The notes below the pieces were generated by a model. The model was given only the letters and a program-made list of their open reading frames with translations. It made no database searches and had not been told where the DNA came from. From Robbsia sp. KACC 23696 (GTDB lineage Bacteria; Pseudomonadota; Gammaproteobacteria; Burkholderiales; Burkholderiaceae), in NCBI RefSeq assembly GCF_039852015.1, contig NZ_CP156626.1, forward strand, positions 1,212,249 to 1,276,248: a stretch of 64,000 nucleotides of DNA, in the 5' to 3' direction. The position numbers and the translations under genes are program-made. Position 1 is the stretch's first letter. Each line of letters begins with the position of its first letter. Positions 1 through 8,577 of the stretch are shown here, one piece after another.

Positions 1-1
1 G

Positions 2-265
2 GCACCTTATGCGATCAGCGCCGTCAAGAACGCACCGGATCCGTACGCGGCGCAGCTGTGGATGAACCTGATCATGAGCAATGTCGGACAAGCCTTGTTC
101 GCACAGGGCTATGTACGGCCGTCGGTTCCGAATGTGCCGCTGTCGGCGGACATTCGCGCGAAGATGCCGGATGCACCGCAGGTCCATCCCTTGGACGTTG
201 CAAAGGCCGCGGCGCAAAAAGCGAATATCGACAAATGGTGGGCGCAGGCGGCGCTGTCGAATTGA
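2..265 (+). CDS. ABC transporter substrate-binding protein, C-terminal fragment
   Basis: The reading frame is open from the window edge to a TGA at 263-265, so only the last 87 residues are seen. The sequence (APYAISAVKNAPDPYAAQLW, later DKWWAQAALSN) resembles the C-terminal lobe of type-2 periplasmic binding proteins of the iron/putrescine/phosphonate kind. A permease gene follows directly, which fits a binding-protein-dependent importer whose ATPase, and perhaps a second permease, lie outside the window. The substrate cannot be told from this fragment. An internal ATG at 62 is not taken as the start because the frame clearly continues upstream. Confidence 0.7.
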   Translation, partial: APYAISAVKNAPDPYAAQLWMNLIMSNVGQALFAQGYVRPSVPNVPLSADIRAKMPDAPQVHPLDVAKAAAQKANIDKWWAQAALSN

Positions 266-312
266 AACGCCGCGACGACAATGACATCGTGCGGCCCAAC
301 GTGAGTCCGCGC

Positions 313-1125
313 ATGACGGGCCTCGTCCGACGGTGGGGAGCGGCGCCGGCAGCGGTGGGGCTGTTCGTGTTTCTGGTCCTCCCGATCGGCGCCTTGGCCG
401 TGTCGGCAGCGCAGGGCGGCAGCGCCGTGTTCATGACATTGCTCGGCGACCCCCTCGTGCGGCGCGCCTTGTTGGAGTCCTTGTTGCTCGCGGCCGCGGC
501 CGGGACCGTGTCCGTCGGGATCGGTCTGCCGCTGGCGGCCTGCCTCGCGGGCATGTCGGCGCGTCGGCGTCGCGTATTGATGGCGATTCTCGGCGTGCCG
601 CTCGCGTTCTCCGGCCTGGTGGTGGCATACGGCTTCATCCTGGCATTTGGTCGTGCGGGCTTTGTCACGACTCTGCTGGCGATGGTCGGTGGCGATCCGG
701 CGCGCATCGGCGCGTGGATTTATAGCGTTGCGGGACTTGTCGTGGCGTATGCCTACTATCTCGTGCCGCGCGTGGCGCTGATGCTGTATCCGACGCTCGC
801 GAATCTGGACCGTCGTCCCTTGGATGCGGCCATGACATTGGGGGCGCCCCCGTGGCGCGCCTTGATCGATGTGGCATTGCGCGAACTGTGGCCGTCGATC
901 TTCGGCGCCTGGTGTCTGGTGACGTCGATTGCCGTTGGCACTTACGGGACGGCGCTGGCGCTGGCCGGGACGCAGATCACGATTCTGCCTTTGCTGATGT
1001 ATATGAAACTGTCGGATGGACAGACCGATTTCGCCGAGGTGGCCGCGTTGTCGCTGCTTTTGATGGCGGTCTGTATGGCCATCCTGGCACTAGGAGAAAG
1101 TGTTGCAAGACGAACCTCTGCTTGA
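313..1125 (+). CDS. ABC transporter permease
   Basis: A 270-residue inner-membrane permease of the binding-protein-dependent (MetI-like) superfamily with about six hydrophobic segments. An EAA-type loop is visible near residues 172-195 (DAAMTLGAPPWRALIDVALR), the site that docks to the ATPase. It follows the binding-protein fragment by 47 bases. The frame is open further upstream to 58, but that part overlaps the binding-protein frame and is arginine- and cysteine-rich without membrane character. I therefore start at ATG 313; GTG 289 and GTG 301 are alternatives. The 3' end overlaps the next gene by about 23 bases, suggesting translational coupling. Substrate unknown. Confidence 0.8.
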   Translation: MTGLVRRWGAAPAAVGLFVFLVLPIGALAVSAAQGGSAVFMTLLGDPLVRRALLESLLLAAAAGTVSVGIGLPLAACLAGMSARRRRVLMAILGVPLAFSGLVVAYGFILAFGRAGFVTTLLAMVGGDPARIGAWIYSVAGLVVAYAYYLVPRVALMLYPTLANLDRRPLDAAMTLGAPPWRALIDVALRELWPSIFGAWCLVTSIAVGTYGTALALAGTQITILPLLMYMKLSDGQTDFAEVAALSLLLMAVCMAILALGESVARRTSA

Positions 1126-1762
1126 CGGTGCGGCTGTCGGCCAGACGGCGATCCCACTTGGCGCATCATTGAATGATGCCGACACGTTTCCGCACGCTTT
1201 GTCGCATCTGAGCGATGCGACGCGTGCCGCGCTGTTCGCGCTACGGGAGCGCCAACGCGGCCGTACCGCCGCGATGCCGCACACGATGCCGCTTTCCCTG
1301 ATCGGCCCGCGTGAGGCTAGCGAGAGCCAAAAACACAGCGCGACGCTGATCGGTTCCGCCTTTGCCTTCGCCGGCGTGCCGGTGCTGTGCGGCGGCAAGT
1401 CCGGCGTGATGGAGGCGGGCGCGGCGGGGGTTCGATCGGCGGGCGGTCTCGTGATCGGGTTGCTGCCCGAGGACGATGCCGATGCGGCAAATCCGTATCT
1501 GAGCGTGGCGCTGCCGACCGGTCTCGGCATCACCCGCAATGCCTTGATCGCGCGCGCGGCGCTGTGCCTGATAGCCGTGGGTGGCGGCTTGGGGACGCTT
1601 TCGGAGATGGCGCTGGGGCGACAATGGAATAAGCGCGTCCTAACGATCGAAGGTGCGCCCGACATCGCCGGGGTGGAGTGCTTCGAGGAAGTCGAATCCC
1701 TGCTGTTACGTTTGGCGACGGACCTGGCCCATTCACCGCGCAATCGTGCCGATGTCGCGTGA
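1103..1762 (+). CDS. SLOG/TIGR00725-type Rossmann-fold protein (LOG-like)
   Basis: About 219 residues. The core from residue 62 on matches the TIGR00725/SLOG family: GPREASESQ, VLCGGKSGVMEAGAAG, ANPYLSVALPTGLGITRNAL and VGGGLGTLSEMALG, where the GG-GTLSE segment is the typical nucleotide-binding loop. Relatives are often labelled lysine-decarboxylase-like or LOG, but this subgroup has no settled activity. The roughly 60 residues in front of the core look like an added N-terminal extension. AGGAG at 1092-1096 is only 3 bases before GTG 1100 but 6 bases before TTG 1103, so TTG 1103 is preferred. The gene overlaps the ABC permease end, an odd pairing that suggests co-expression. Confidence 0.7.
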   Translation: MQDEPLLDGAAVGQTAIPLGASLNDADTFPHALSHLSDATRAALFALRERQRGRTAAMPHTMPLSLIGPREASESQKHSATLIGSAFAFAGVPVLCGGKSGVMEAGAAGVRSAGGLVIGLLPEDDADAANPYLSVALPTGLGITRNALIARAALCLIAVGGGLGTLSEMALGRQWNKRVLTIEGAPDIAGVECFEEVESLLLRLATDLAHSPRNRADVA

Positions 1763-1943
1763 ATCGCGCTTTGCCGTTTGCAAGGCGAAGCGGGGCGCCG
1801 GCACGGCTTTTGTTGCAATCGACATACGCCTGTCATTTGAAACAACTACTTACAGGGTTTTCACCGGCTAACTTGACAGTTCAATTTTGTTACGATTGGT
1901 AAGGTCGCAATAGGGGTCGCGTGCCGGCCAATAGGATCTCACC

Positions 1944-2150
1944 ATGAACGGCTCAATCTTCTCCCGGTTGATGAAACGCGTTTTCGCTGGCGAATATGCC
2001 GCGATGCAGCGCGAACATGACATCGATATCACGGCCTTTCCCATCGAGCCGGAGCCTGTTCCGTCCCTCGCCCCGATAAACGCACCGCTGGTGCCGCAGG
2101 GGGCGGCGGCAGACAGGCGTTCGCGGCATCATCCCTCGTCCGTACACTAG
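1944..2150 (+). CDS. Small hypothetical protein
   Basis: A possible 68-residue protein (begins MNGSIFSRLMKRVF, ends with a basic, His/Ser-rich tail). The first 14 residues could form an amphipathic helix; the rest is proline-rich and probably disordered. AGGAT lies about 7 bases before the ATG, and a TTGACA hexamer is at 1873-1878 although no convincing -10 follows. No family is recognised. A long minus-strand frame overlaps it but continues past known genes and looks like a GC-rich shadow. It may not be a real gene. Confidence 0.35.
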   Translation: MNGSIFSRLMKRVFAGEYAAMQREHDIDITAFPIEPEPVPSLAPINAPLVPQGAAADRRSRHHPSSVH

Positions 2151-2278
2151 CGGACTGTTTCGTTCGGCACGTCTCGCCCGCTGAATAGGGCGGGGGAGCG
2201 TGCTCGAATGCGGCGTCATCGATCGCCGCTTGCGTGTCGCGAGCGCGGAGCCAATCCGATTGCGCAGTGATGACAGCC

Positions 2279-3190
2279 CTAAGTGCTTTCCGACGCGCGA
2301 TGCGTCAGAGACGGTTTCCCCGCGAAGCGGCCATCGAGCCGCTCGAATTCGGCGATGATCTGCGCGCCGAACAGCATCAAGGTCGCGAGCGCTTCGAGGC
2401 TGAACAAGACGATGATCGATGTCGTCAGCGACCCGTAGACGACGCTGACTTGCGAGAGTGTCGCGAAGTACCAGACCAACACGTGACGAGTGATTTCCCA
2501 CAGTACCGCGGCGATGATCGCGCCCAGTAGTGCGTCGTTGAAGAACGGGCGCCGCGACGGCAGCACCAGGTAAATCGCGGTGAGCACGCAGACCTCGCCT
2601 CCCAATCCCAGAATGTACAAGGTGGTCCGCGTTGCCGCGCCCAGCGGGATCTGATAGCCCAGCAGGACGACGCCGTTCGCGCCGATCGCTTCCAGCCCGC
2701 TCGATACGAAGGTAATGATCAGCACGCCCGCGCCAAGGCAGATGCTGCAGAAATAGGGCAGTAGCGCCGACATCACCGCGTGCCGCCGCTGCACCTCGAC
2801 CCGATGCGTGAAGATCACGGCCATCGCTTTTTCGAGCACCGTGAAAGCCAGCGAGCTGAAGAAAATCATCGTCGCCAGCAGGAGCCAACCCAGCACCTCG
2901 CGATGTTGCACGAAGGTATCCAGCTCCCGCACGATCGCGCGCGCCTGACCAGGAACCAGCCATTCCAGCAAATGCCGCAGCGTGTCGAGCAGCATCGGGC
3001 GCGGCACGAAATGCGACAGTCCAATGACGATCAGAATCATCAAGGGCACGATCGACAGCAGCGCGTAATACGCGACTGCCCCCGCCAGTAGCAAGCCTTG
3101 ATTGTCTTTAAAGTGCCGGGCGGTATCCCAAGCAAAACGGAAGGGATGCTGGCCGAGCCGTCGAAGATTCGTTCCTAGGCGCGTATGCAT
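2279..3190 (-). CDS. YihY/virulence factor BrkB family membrane protein
   Basis: A 303-residue inner-membrane protein with about six hydrophobic segments. It carries the family signature AGAVAYYALLSIVPLMILIV near residues 35-55 and a conserved C-terminal stretch with YGSLTTSIIVLFSLEALATL. These proteins were once called ribonuclease BN but are now seen as membrane proteins of uncertain function. The frame is open upstream to 3370, but the ATG at 3190 begins just before the conserved N-terminal helix. It is divergent from the GntR-type regulator across about 156 bases. A second, longer YihY-type protein lies at 9.9-11.3 kb. Confidence 0.85.
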   Translation of the reverse strand: MHTRLGTNLRRLGQHPFRFAWDTARHFKDNQGLLLAGAVAYYALLSIVPLMILIVIGLSHFVPRPMLLDTLRHLLEWLVPGQARAIVRELDTFVQHREVLGWLLLATMIFFSSLAFTVLEKAMAVIFTHRVEVQRRHAVMSALLPYFCSICLGAGVLIITFVSSGLEAIGANGVVLLGYQIPLGAATRTTLYILGLGGEVCVLTAIYLVLPSRRPFFNDALLGAIIAAVLWEITRHVLVWYFATLSQVSVVYGSLTTSIIVLFSLEALATLMLFGAQIIAEFERLDGRFAGKPSLTHRASEST

Positions 3191-3319
3191 CGCGGCCTCC
3201 GTCGCAGGGTGGAGAGGCGGCTGTCGCAGTTTGCGTGCCCGGCTCGGACCCGTGTAATCGGGTCCGAACGTCGGTCGCGCAGGCGGTTTATTTGCCAGTG
3301 CGTTCGTGATATTCTTCAC

Positions 3320-3329
3320 TGGTATACCA
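3320..3329. promoter_or_regulatory. Palindromic operator candidate of the GntR/FCD regulator
   Basis: The perfect palindrome TGGTATACCA is 17 bases before the start of the divergent GntR-family gene. TGGTATACCA-like sites are typical for FCD-subfamily GntR regulators. Its position suggests autoregulation, and possibly control of the divergent YihY gene. The TATACC within it could serve as a -10 element. Confidence 0.55.
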
Positions 3330-3346
3330 TCTTGAAATGCCTGTAG

Positions 3347-4042
3347 ATGCACCAGTCCGATCTGATTCACGACAAATTGCGCGAGATGATTCTGAGCCTG
3401 GCGCTAAGGCCTGGCGAACGCCTGTCCGAGCGGACGCTGGAAGCGCAACTCGACGGGTCACGCACGCCGATCCGTGCCGCGTTGACGCGCCTGGAAAACG
3501 AGGAATTGATCCAGCGCGACGCGCGCGGCTGGCGCGTCATGCCGATCGATACCGGGGAGCTGGCCGCGCTTGCGGAATATCGGGAGGCGATCGAGATCGC
3601 CGGCGTGCGGGCCGCGTGCGTGCGCGCCAGCGATCAGGACATCGATGCGCTTGGCGCGCGTCTCGACCGTGTCCGCGATATTTGCAATGCGATCGGGCCG
3701 GCCGAGCAATGGCGTGACCAATGGCACCGGGCCGGCACCGATTTCCATGTGGATCTGGCGCGACTCAGCGGCAACCCCTTTATCGTCAAATCGATCGAGC
3801 GCGTGATGACGCGTCTGGCGCGCGTGCGATGGCTCGAAGTGTCGACGCCGGAGCGTCGCGAGCAGAGTTGGCAGGAACACCGCCGCATCGTCGACCTGAT
3901 CCAATTGCGCAAGGCCGACGAGGCGGCGCTCGCCGTCACGCGGCATATCCGCGACACCTGCGATCGTCTGCTGCTCTCGCTACGAGAAGATCGTCAGTAT
4001 CTTCGCGCGCAAGGGTTGGCGGTCGACGACCCCTTGCGCTGA
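3347..4042 (+). CDS. GntR-family transcriptional regulator, FCD (FadR-like) subfamily
   Basis: 231 residues. An N-terminal winged helix (about 5-65) has the GntR pattern LREMILSLALRPGERLSE followed by SRTPIRAALTRLENEELI. The C-terminal all-helical FCD effector domain (about 75-215) contains DFHVDLARLSGNP, EHRRIVDLI and a late TRHIRDT; the histidines and acidic residues of these segments usually bind a metal and an organic acid ligand. No strong ribosome binding site precedes ATG 3347, but the fold begins right after it. A TGGTATACCA palindrome sits just upstream. The MFS transporter gene starts 76 bases downstream on the same strand and is a plausible target. Ligand unknown. Confidence 0.88.
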   Translation: MHQSDLIHDKLREMILSLALRPGERLSERTLEAQLDGSRTPIRAALTRLENEELIQRDARGWRVMPIDTGELAALAEYREAIEIAGVRAACVRASDQDIDALGARLDRVRDICNAIGPAEQWRDQWHRAGTDFHVDLARLSGNPFIVKSIERVMTRLARVRWLEVSTPERREQSWQEHRRIVDLIQLRKADEAALAVTRHIRDTCDRLLLSLREDRQYLRAQGLAVDDPLR

Positions 4043-4117
4043 CCGCGCCGCTTATCGAACGCTGCAGACCGGTTGCCCGGCTGCGTTCGGATCCGTCCCC
4101 TTCAGGATAAAAACATC

Positions 4118-5419
4118 GTGTCCCGCTCTGCCGTATCCTCGCCCGCACCGGCCCCGGCTGCGCCGGAATACTTCAATCCGGCGTGGCGCCGCAATCTCGC
4201 CGTATGCGTCTTCGGCTCGTTTACGACGCTGGTCGCCATGACCTTGCTGTTGCCCTTCCTGCCTTTGTACGTGGCCGAATTGGGTGTGCATGACCCGGCG
4301 GCGATCGCGCGGTGGTCAGGCCTGGCATTCGGCGCGACGTTTTTCAGCGCGGCGCTGCTGTCGCCGCTCTGGGGGCGTCTCGCGGACCGGTACGGCCGCA
4401 AGCTGATGATGATTCGCGCCAGCCTCGGCATGGCGATCGCGATGTCGCTGCTCGGCATGGTGCACGACGTCTGGCAATTGGTGGCGGTCCGCTTGCTGGC
4501 CGGTATTCTCGGCGGCTATGCGTCCGGATCGATGATCCTGGTTGCCACGCAGACGCCGAAGGCACGCGTCGGTTGGGCGTTGGGTACCTTGTCGTCGGGC
4601 ATCATGCTCGGCAATCTGGTCGGACCGTTGATCGGCGGCGTCTTGCCGCAATGGATCGGCATTCGTTGGACCTTCCTCGCGGCAGGTGGCGTGATATTCA
4701 TCGCCTTTCTAGCCACCACTTTCCTGATCAAGGAGGACGCCTCGCAACGCCAGCCGAAGAAAGGCGCGACCGCTGCCACGCAATCGACGGGAGACACAGC
4801 GACGCCGCCACGGAAGGAAGGCTGGGCAGCCATCCCGCAGAAGGGGCCGGTCATCGCCATGCTCGTAACTGGGATGTTGTTGATGTTCGCCAATATGTCG
4901 ATCGAGCCGATCATCACGCTGTTCGTCGGCGACCTCGTCAGTGCGTCACAGGTCACCTTGGTGTCGGGGCTTGCGATGTCGGCGGCCGCGCTGGGGAGTG
5001 TGCTGTCGGCGTCGCGACTCGGTAAGCTCGCCGACCGTATCGGGCATTGGCGCGTGATCATCAGCTGCATGATCGCGGCGGCGATTTTGCTGGTGCCGCA
5101 GGCCTTCGTGCAGTCCGCCTGGCAGTTGGTTCTGCTGCGTTTCATGATGGGGCTGGCATTGGGCGGCTTGCTGCCTTGCGTCGCCAGCGTGATCCGGCAT
5201 CGGGTGCCGTCGCATATCGCGGGCAGCATGCTCGGCTATTCGACGTCGGCGCAATACGCGGGGCAGGTCACCGGGCCGCTCGCGGGCGGCATGTTGGGCG
5301 GCACATTCGGTATGCGCTCGGTCTTCATCGGCACGGCCGTATTGATGGCGCTTAGCGCCGCGGCCAATGTCGTGCTCTCGAAACGCTATGCAGCGTCGTC
5401 GCCTACCGGCGGGGCATGA
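4118..5419 (+). CDS. Major facilitator superfamily transporter
   Basis: 433 residues with 12 predicted membrane helices in two halves, split by a hydrophilic loop (about 207-240) rich in Lys, Thr and Ala. The classic MFS motif GRLADRYGRKLMM lies between helices 2 and 3, with a weaker copy, GKLADRIGHWR, in the second half. Overall it resembles the DHA1-type multidrug/sugar efflux group. The frame is open to ATG 4073, but AGGA at 4105-4108 is 9 bases before GTG 4118, and the first residues after it (SRSAVSSPAPAPAAPEYF) fit a cytoplasmic N-terminus, so GTG is preferred. It may be controlled by the preceding GntR-type regulator. Confidence 0.82.
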   Translation: MSRSAVSSPAPAPAAPEYFNPAWRRNLAVCVFGSFTTLVAMTLLLPFLPLYVAELGVHDPAAIARWSGLAFGATFFSAALLSPLWGRLADRYGRKLMMIRASLGMAIAMSLLGMVHDVWQLVAVRLLAGILGGYASGSMILVATQTPKARVGWALGTLSSGIMLGNLVGPLIGGVLPQWIGIRWTFLAAGGVIFIAFLATTFLIKEDASQRQPKKGATAATQSTGDTATPPRKEGWAAIPQKGPVIAMLVTGMLLMFANMSIEPIITLFVGDLVSASQVTLVSGLAMSAAALGSVLSASRLGKLADRIGHWRVIISCMIAAAILLVPQAFVQSAWQLVLLRFMMGLALGGLLPCVASVIRHRVPSHIAGSMLGYSTSAQYAGQVTGPLAGGMLGGTFGMRSVFIGTAVLMALSAAANVVLSKRYAASSPTGGA

Positions 5420-5523
5420 CGGTGCGGCGCGATGACACACGATGATCCGCAGCCCGGGGCCGATGACAGCGCGATCAAGGCGTCGGGGATCGGCGCGTTC
5501 GCCGCCCCATCACTGCAATGCTG

Positions 5524-5547
5524 TTACATCTGTGACGTGCACTGTAA
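5524..5547. promoter_or_regulatory. Inverted repeat TTACA-N14-TGTAA upstream of the RcnB-like gene
   Basis: TTACA at 5524-5528 and TGTAA at 5543-5547 form an inverted repeat about 60 bases before the RcnB-like start. It may be a regulator site. The rest of the 189-base gap shows nothing clear. Confidence 0.3.
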
Positions 5548-5608
5548 GGCAACGGATCGAAAAATAGGCGATGATGGTTTCACACGAACACGTTGCAAGG
5601 AGTAGAAC

Positions 5609-6013
5609 ATGAAATCGAAAGCCATCGCGTTGTTGCTGGCATCGGCCCTGGTGGGCACGTCGGCGGGAGCCTTCGCACAAGGTGGTCCGGGACCGGACAA
5701 TCATGGGGGACCGGACCAACATGGCGGCCCGGGACCGCGAGGCGGTGACCACGGCGGCCCGCAAGGCGGACCGCGTGGCGGCGACATGCATGCCGACAAT
5801 CACGGCGGCCGTCCGCCGGTGCCGCATCAGGACTGGCGTCGTGGCCAACGTCTGCCGAACGACTATCGCGACAACCGCTATGTCGTGAACGATTGGCATG
5901 CACATGGCCTGCGTCAACCGCCGCGCGGTTATGAATGGCGCCAAGTCAATGGTGACTACGTGCTGGCCGCAGTGGCGACGGGCGTGATCACCAGCATCAT
6001 CCTCTCGCACTGA
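5609..6013 (+). CDS. RcnB-like periplasmic protein with Gly/Pro/His-rich segment
   Basis: 134 residues. A signal peptide (1-23, cleavage after SAGAFA) is followed by a low-complexity region (about 24-70) built of GGP, HGG and DNHGG steps. The C-terminal part (about 73-134: DWRRGQRLPNDYRDNRYVV, then RQPPRGYEWRQVNGDYVLAA) matches the RcnB family, whose E. coli member is a periplasmic protein in nickel/cobalt homeostasis. The last hydrophobic segment is usual for this family. AAGGAG lies about 9 bases before the ATG. The many histidines could bind metal, but this is not shown. An ArsB-like transporter follows 63 bases downstream. Confidence 0.75.
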   Translation: MKSKAIALLLASALVGTSAGAFAQGGPGPDNHGGPDQHGGPGPRGGDHGGPQGGPRGGDMHADNHGGRPPVPHQDWRRGQRLPNDYRDNRYVVNDWHAHGLRQPPRGYEWRQVNGDYVLAAVATGVITSIILSH

Positions 6014-6076
6014 TCGAACGCGCTTGGATGTGAATGACATGATGTCCTGGCACCCTCTTATTGATATGGGAGCCTC

Positions 6077-7468
6077 ATGCCGACTGGATTGATCTGGTGC
6101 GTGATCGTCTTATCGATCGTGGGTGTGATGACAAGACCGTTGCGTTTGCCCGAGGCTGTTTTTGCCTTGGGCGGCGCAGCGGTTTTGTGCCTTGGTGGCG
6201 CGCTGCCGTGGGCGGCGGCGGGGCAGGCCGTGCTCAAGGGCATGGATGTCTACCTGTTCCTGACGGGCATGATGCTGGTGTCGGAGATCGCGCGACAAAC
6301 GGGCGTGTTCGACTATGTTGCCGTGCATGCGGCGCGACGCGCGCGAGGGAGCGCTTATCGACTGCTTTGGCTGGTGTATGCGGTAGGTGTCGTCGTGACG
6401 GCGTTGATGTCGAACGACGCCACCGCCGTGGTGTTAACGCCCGCCGTTCTGGCGGCCACGCGAGCGGCAAAGGTGCGCGAACCGTTGCCGTATCTTTACG
6501 CTTGCGCCTTCGTCGCGAACGCGGCCAGCTTTATCCTGCCGATCGCCAATCCGGCGAATCTCGTCGTGTTTCAAAATCAAATGCCGCCGCTGGGCGCGTG
6601 GTTGGCACGCTTTGCCTTGCCGTCGCTGCTCGCGGTCGGCCTGACATACGGTGCGCTTCGTTTCACGCAACGCGTGGCGTTGCGGGAGGCGTTCTCGGCA
6701 CAAGAGCAAGACGCATCCGACGTTGGCAATGCGGGCGATCACGACGATCATGGCGATCACGACGAGGCCGGCGCAACCCTGTCGCTGCCAGGCCGGTGGG
6801 CCGTGGCCGGTATCGCTACACTGGTCGTCGTCATGTTGACCGCCTCGGCCCGCGATATGGCGCTTGGCGCGCCAACGGCGGTGTGCGGCTGCGTCGTGCT
6901 TGCCGTCGTCTCGATCGCGGCACGCCGCAAGCAGCCCGCTGGGGCCGATGTCAACGCGGATGCCAATGCATTCGGCGTTCTCGACGTCCTGCGAGGCGTG
7001 TCGTGGGGCGTGCTGCCGATGGTGGCGGGACTGTTCGTCCTGGTCGAAGCGTTGGCGCAGACCGGCGCCTTGCACGCGGCGGCGCAATGGCTTCAGCAGC
7101 GATTACAGGACGGCGGTGCAACGAACCAGGCGATGGTCGCGGGCGGTGCGGGCATCGCAACGGCCTTGCTTGGCAATCTGGTGAACAACCTGCCCGCGGG
7201 TTTGGTTGCCGGTACGATCGTCGGCCAGGCGCATGTTCCCGCGCTGACAGCCAGCGCGGTCGCCATCGGCATCGATCTCGGGCCGAATCTATCGGTCACC
7301 GGCTCCTTGGCGACGCTGCTGTGGCTGACCGCATTGCGGCGCGAGAACCTCGATGTCAGCGCGTGGCGCTTCTTGCGCGTCGGCGTTGTGGTCATGGTGC
7401 CGGCGCTGCTCGCCGCGCTGGCCGGACTCGTGCTGCAGGACCTCATCGTGCAGACCTGGCTGAAGTAA
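6077..7468 (+). CDS. ArsB/NhaD-superfamily (ion transporter) membrane protein
   Basis: 463 residues with about 11 hydrophobic segments. It resembles the ArsB arsenite efflux family: a short N-terminal region, TALMSNDATAVVLTPAVLAA (about 108-127), and ANAASFILPIANPANLVVF (147-165) with the NPAN motif, then a mirrored SxTGSLATLLW segment near the C-terminus. The central cytoplasmic loop (about 205-235) carries an unusual DHDDHGDHDE run at 221-230. No arsR or arsC is nearby, so arsenite is not certain; other anions or metal ions are possible. The RcnB-like gene just upstream also points to metal or ion stress. Confidence 0.75.
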   Translation: MPTGLIWCVIVLSIVGVMTRPLRLPEAVFALGGAAVLCLGGALPWAAAGQAVLKGMDVYLFLTGMMLVSEIARQTGVFDYVAVHAARRARGSAYRLLWLVYAVGVVVTALMSNDATAVVLTPAVLAATRAAKVREPLPYLYACAFVANAASFILPIANPANLVVFQNQMPPLGAWLARFALPSLLAVGLTYGALRFTQRVALREAFSAQEQDASDVGNAGDHDDHGDHDEAGATLSLPGRWAVAGIATLVVVMLTASARDMALGAPTAVCGCVVLAVVSIAARRKQPAGADVNADANAFGVLDVLRGVSWGVLPMVAGLFVLVEALAQTGALHAAAQWLQQRLQDGGATNQAMVAGGAGIATALLGNLVNNLPAGLVAGTIVGQAHVPALTASAVAIGIDLGPNLSVTGSLATLLWLTALRRENLDVSAWRFLRVGVVVMVPALLAALAGLVLQDLIVQTWLK

Positions 7469-7635
7469 GGAGGCCAATCGGCTGACCCCTTGCCACGGCA
7501 GTGCGTCCAAGACGCACAAAAACGCTGAAAATTCCCTTTCGAAGCGATCGTTTGAAAGCGACTGTTAGAATAATTTCTCTTCAAATTCAATGCATTAATG
7601 CTTGCTGCGGCAGGGTGCCGCCCTGACGGTCGCAC

Positions 7636-7662
7636 TCAAGTTTTGCCCTTTCCGGTCGTAAT
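7636..7662 (+). promoter_or_regulatory. Candidate sigma-28 (FliA) promoter of motAB
   Basis: TCAAGTTT at 7636-7643, an 11-base spacer and GTCGTAAT at 7655-7662 resemble the flagellar sigma-28 pattern (TAAAGTTT-N11-GCCGATAA): the -35 is close, the -10 is a weaker match. It lies about 50 bases before motA, as expected for a late flagellar gene. The rest of the gap 7469-7713 shows no other clear element. Confidence 0.45.
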
Positions 7663-7713
7663 CCGAGGTATCCGGGCGTTGCCCGAACCCTCTTTGCTTC
7701 GGAAGGTGCATCA

Positions 7714-8577
7714 ATGTTTGTGATCATTGGGATGGTTCTCGTCGTCGGCTGCGTTGTCGGCAGCTTCATCGGTGCGGGCGGACACGTCGCCGCGCTGATT
7801 CAGCCGCTCGAGCTCCTTTGTATCCTGGGCGCGGCCACCGGCGCCTTCGTGATCAGCAATCCCGGCAAGACGATCAAGGCGACGATGGCTGCGCTGCCGA
7901 AAGCGTTCAAGGGCAATGCCTTTACGAAAGAACGCTATGTGCAACTGATTTCGCTGCTGTACGAGCTGCTGCAGAAGGCGCGTAAGGACGGCATGATCGC
8001 GCTCGAAGCGGATGTCGAGTCGCCCGATTCCAGCCCGATCTTCCAGAAGTATCCGGACGTGGTGGCAGACCATCATCTGCTCGAATTCATCGTCGACTAT
8101 CTGCGCATGATGTCGTCGGGCAACCTGACCGTGCACGAAATCCAGGACCTGATGGACGCGGAAATGGATACGCATCACTCCGAGGCCGCCGTTCCGGGCG
8201 GTGCCTTGCAAGGCATGGCCGACGGTTTGCCGGCGTTCGGGATCGTGGCGGCGGTGATGGGCGTGGTGCACACGATGGGCTCGGTGGGCGCACCGCCGGC
8301 CGTGCTGGGCGAGTTGATCGCAGGCGCGCTGGTGGGAACCTTCCTCGGCATCTTGATGGCCTATGGCTTCATCGGCCCGCTGGCGACCTTGATCAATGCG
8401 AAGGCGAAGGAAGCGGGCAAGCCCTACGAGTGCGTGAAGTGCGTGTTGCTCGCGTCGCTCGGCGGTTATGCACCGAGCATCGCCGTGGAATTCGGCCGCA
8501 AGGTCTTGTTCACCGCGGATCGCCCCTCCTTCAATGAACTGGAAGAAGCGGTCAAGGCGACCAAGGGGCCGCGATGA
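7714..8577 (+). CDS. motA: Flagellar motor stator protein MotA
   Basis: 287 residues, the usual MotA length. Four membrane helices are visible: two near the start, and two after residue about 168. The large cytoplasmic loop has the charged segment LLQKARKDGMIALEADVE near 85-102, equivalent to the residues that contact FliG. The helix-3 and helix-4 prolines are present (DGLPAFGIVAAVMG and YGFIGPLATL). With MotB it forms the proton-driven stator around the flagellar rotor. Its stop overlaps the motB start in ATGA (8574-8577). A sigma-28-like promoter precedes it. Chemotaxis genes often follow motAB in relatives, but not here. Confidence 0.97.
   Translation: MFVIIGMVLVVGCVVGSFIGAGGHVAALIQPLELLCILGAATGAFVISNPGKTIKATMAALPKAFKGNAFTKERYVQLISLLYELLQKARKDGMIALEADVESPDSSPIFQKYPDVVADHHLLEFIVDYLRMMSSGNLTVHEIQDLMDAEMDTHHSEAAVPGGALQGMADGLPAFGIVAAVMGVVHTMGSVGAPPAVLGELIAGALVGTFLGILMAYGFIGPLATLINAKAKEAGKPYECVKCVLLASLGGYAPSIAVEFGRKVLFTADRPSFNELEEAVKATKGPR

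Noticed and set aside
58-312. Upstream part of the permease frame starting at 58
   Set aside because: It overlaps the binding-protein C-terminus and is Cys/Arg-rich with no membrane character.
1873-1901. TTGACA followed by possible -10 before the small ORF at 1944
   Set aside because: TTGACA is present but no acceptable -10 occurs at 16-18 bases; the nearest, TACGAT, is only 12 bases away.
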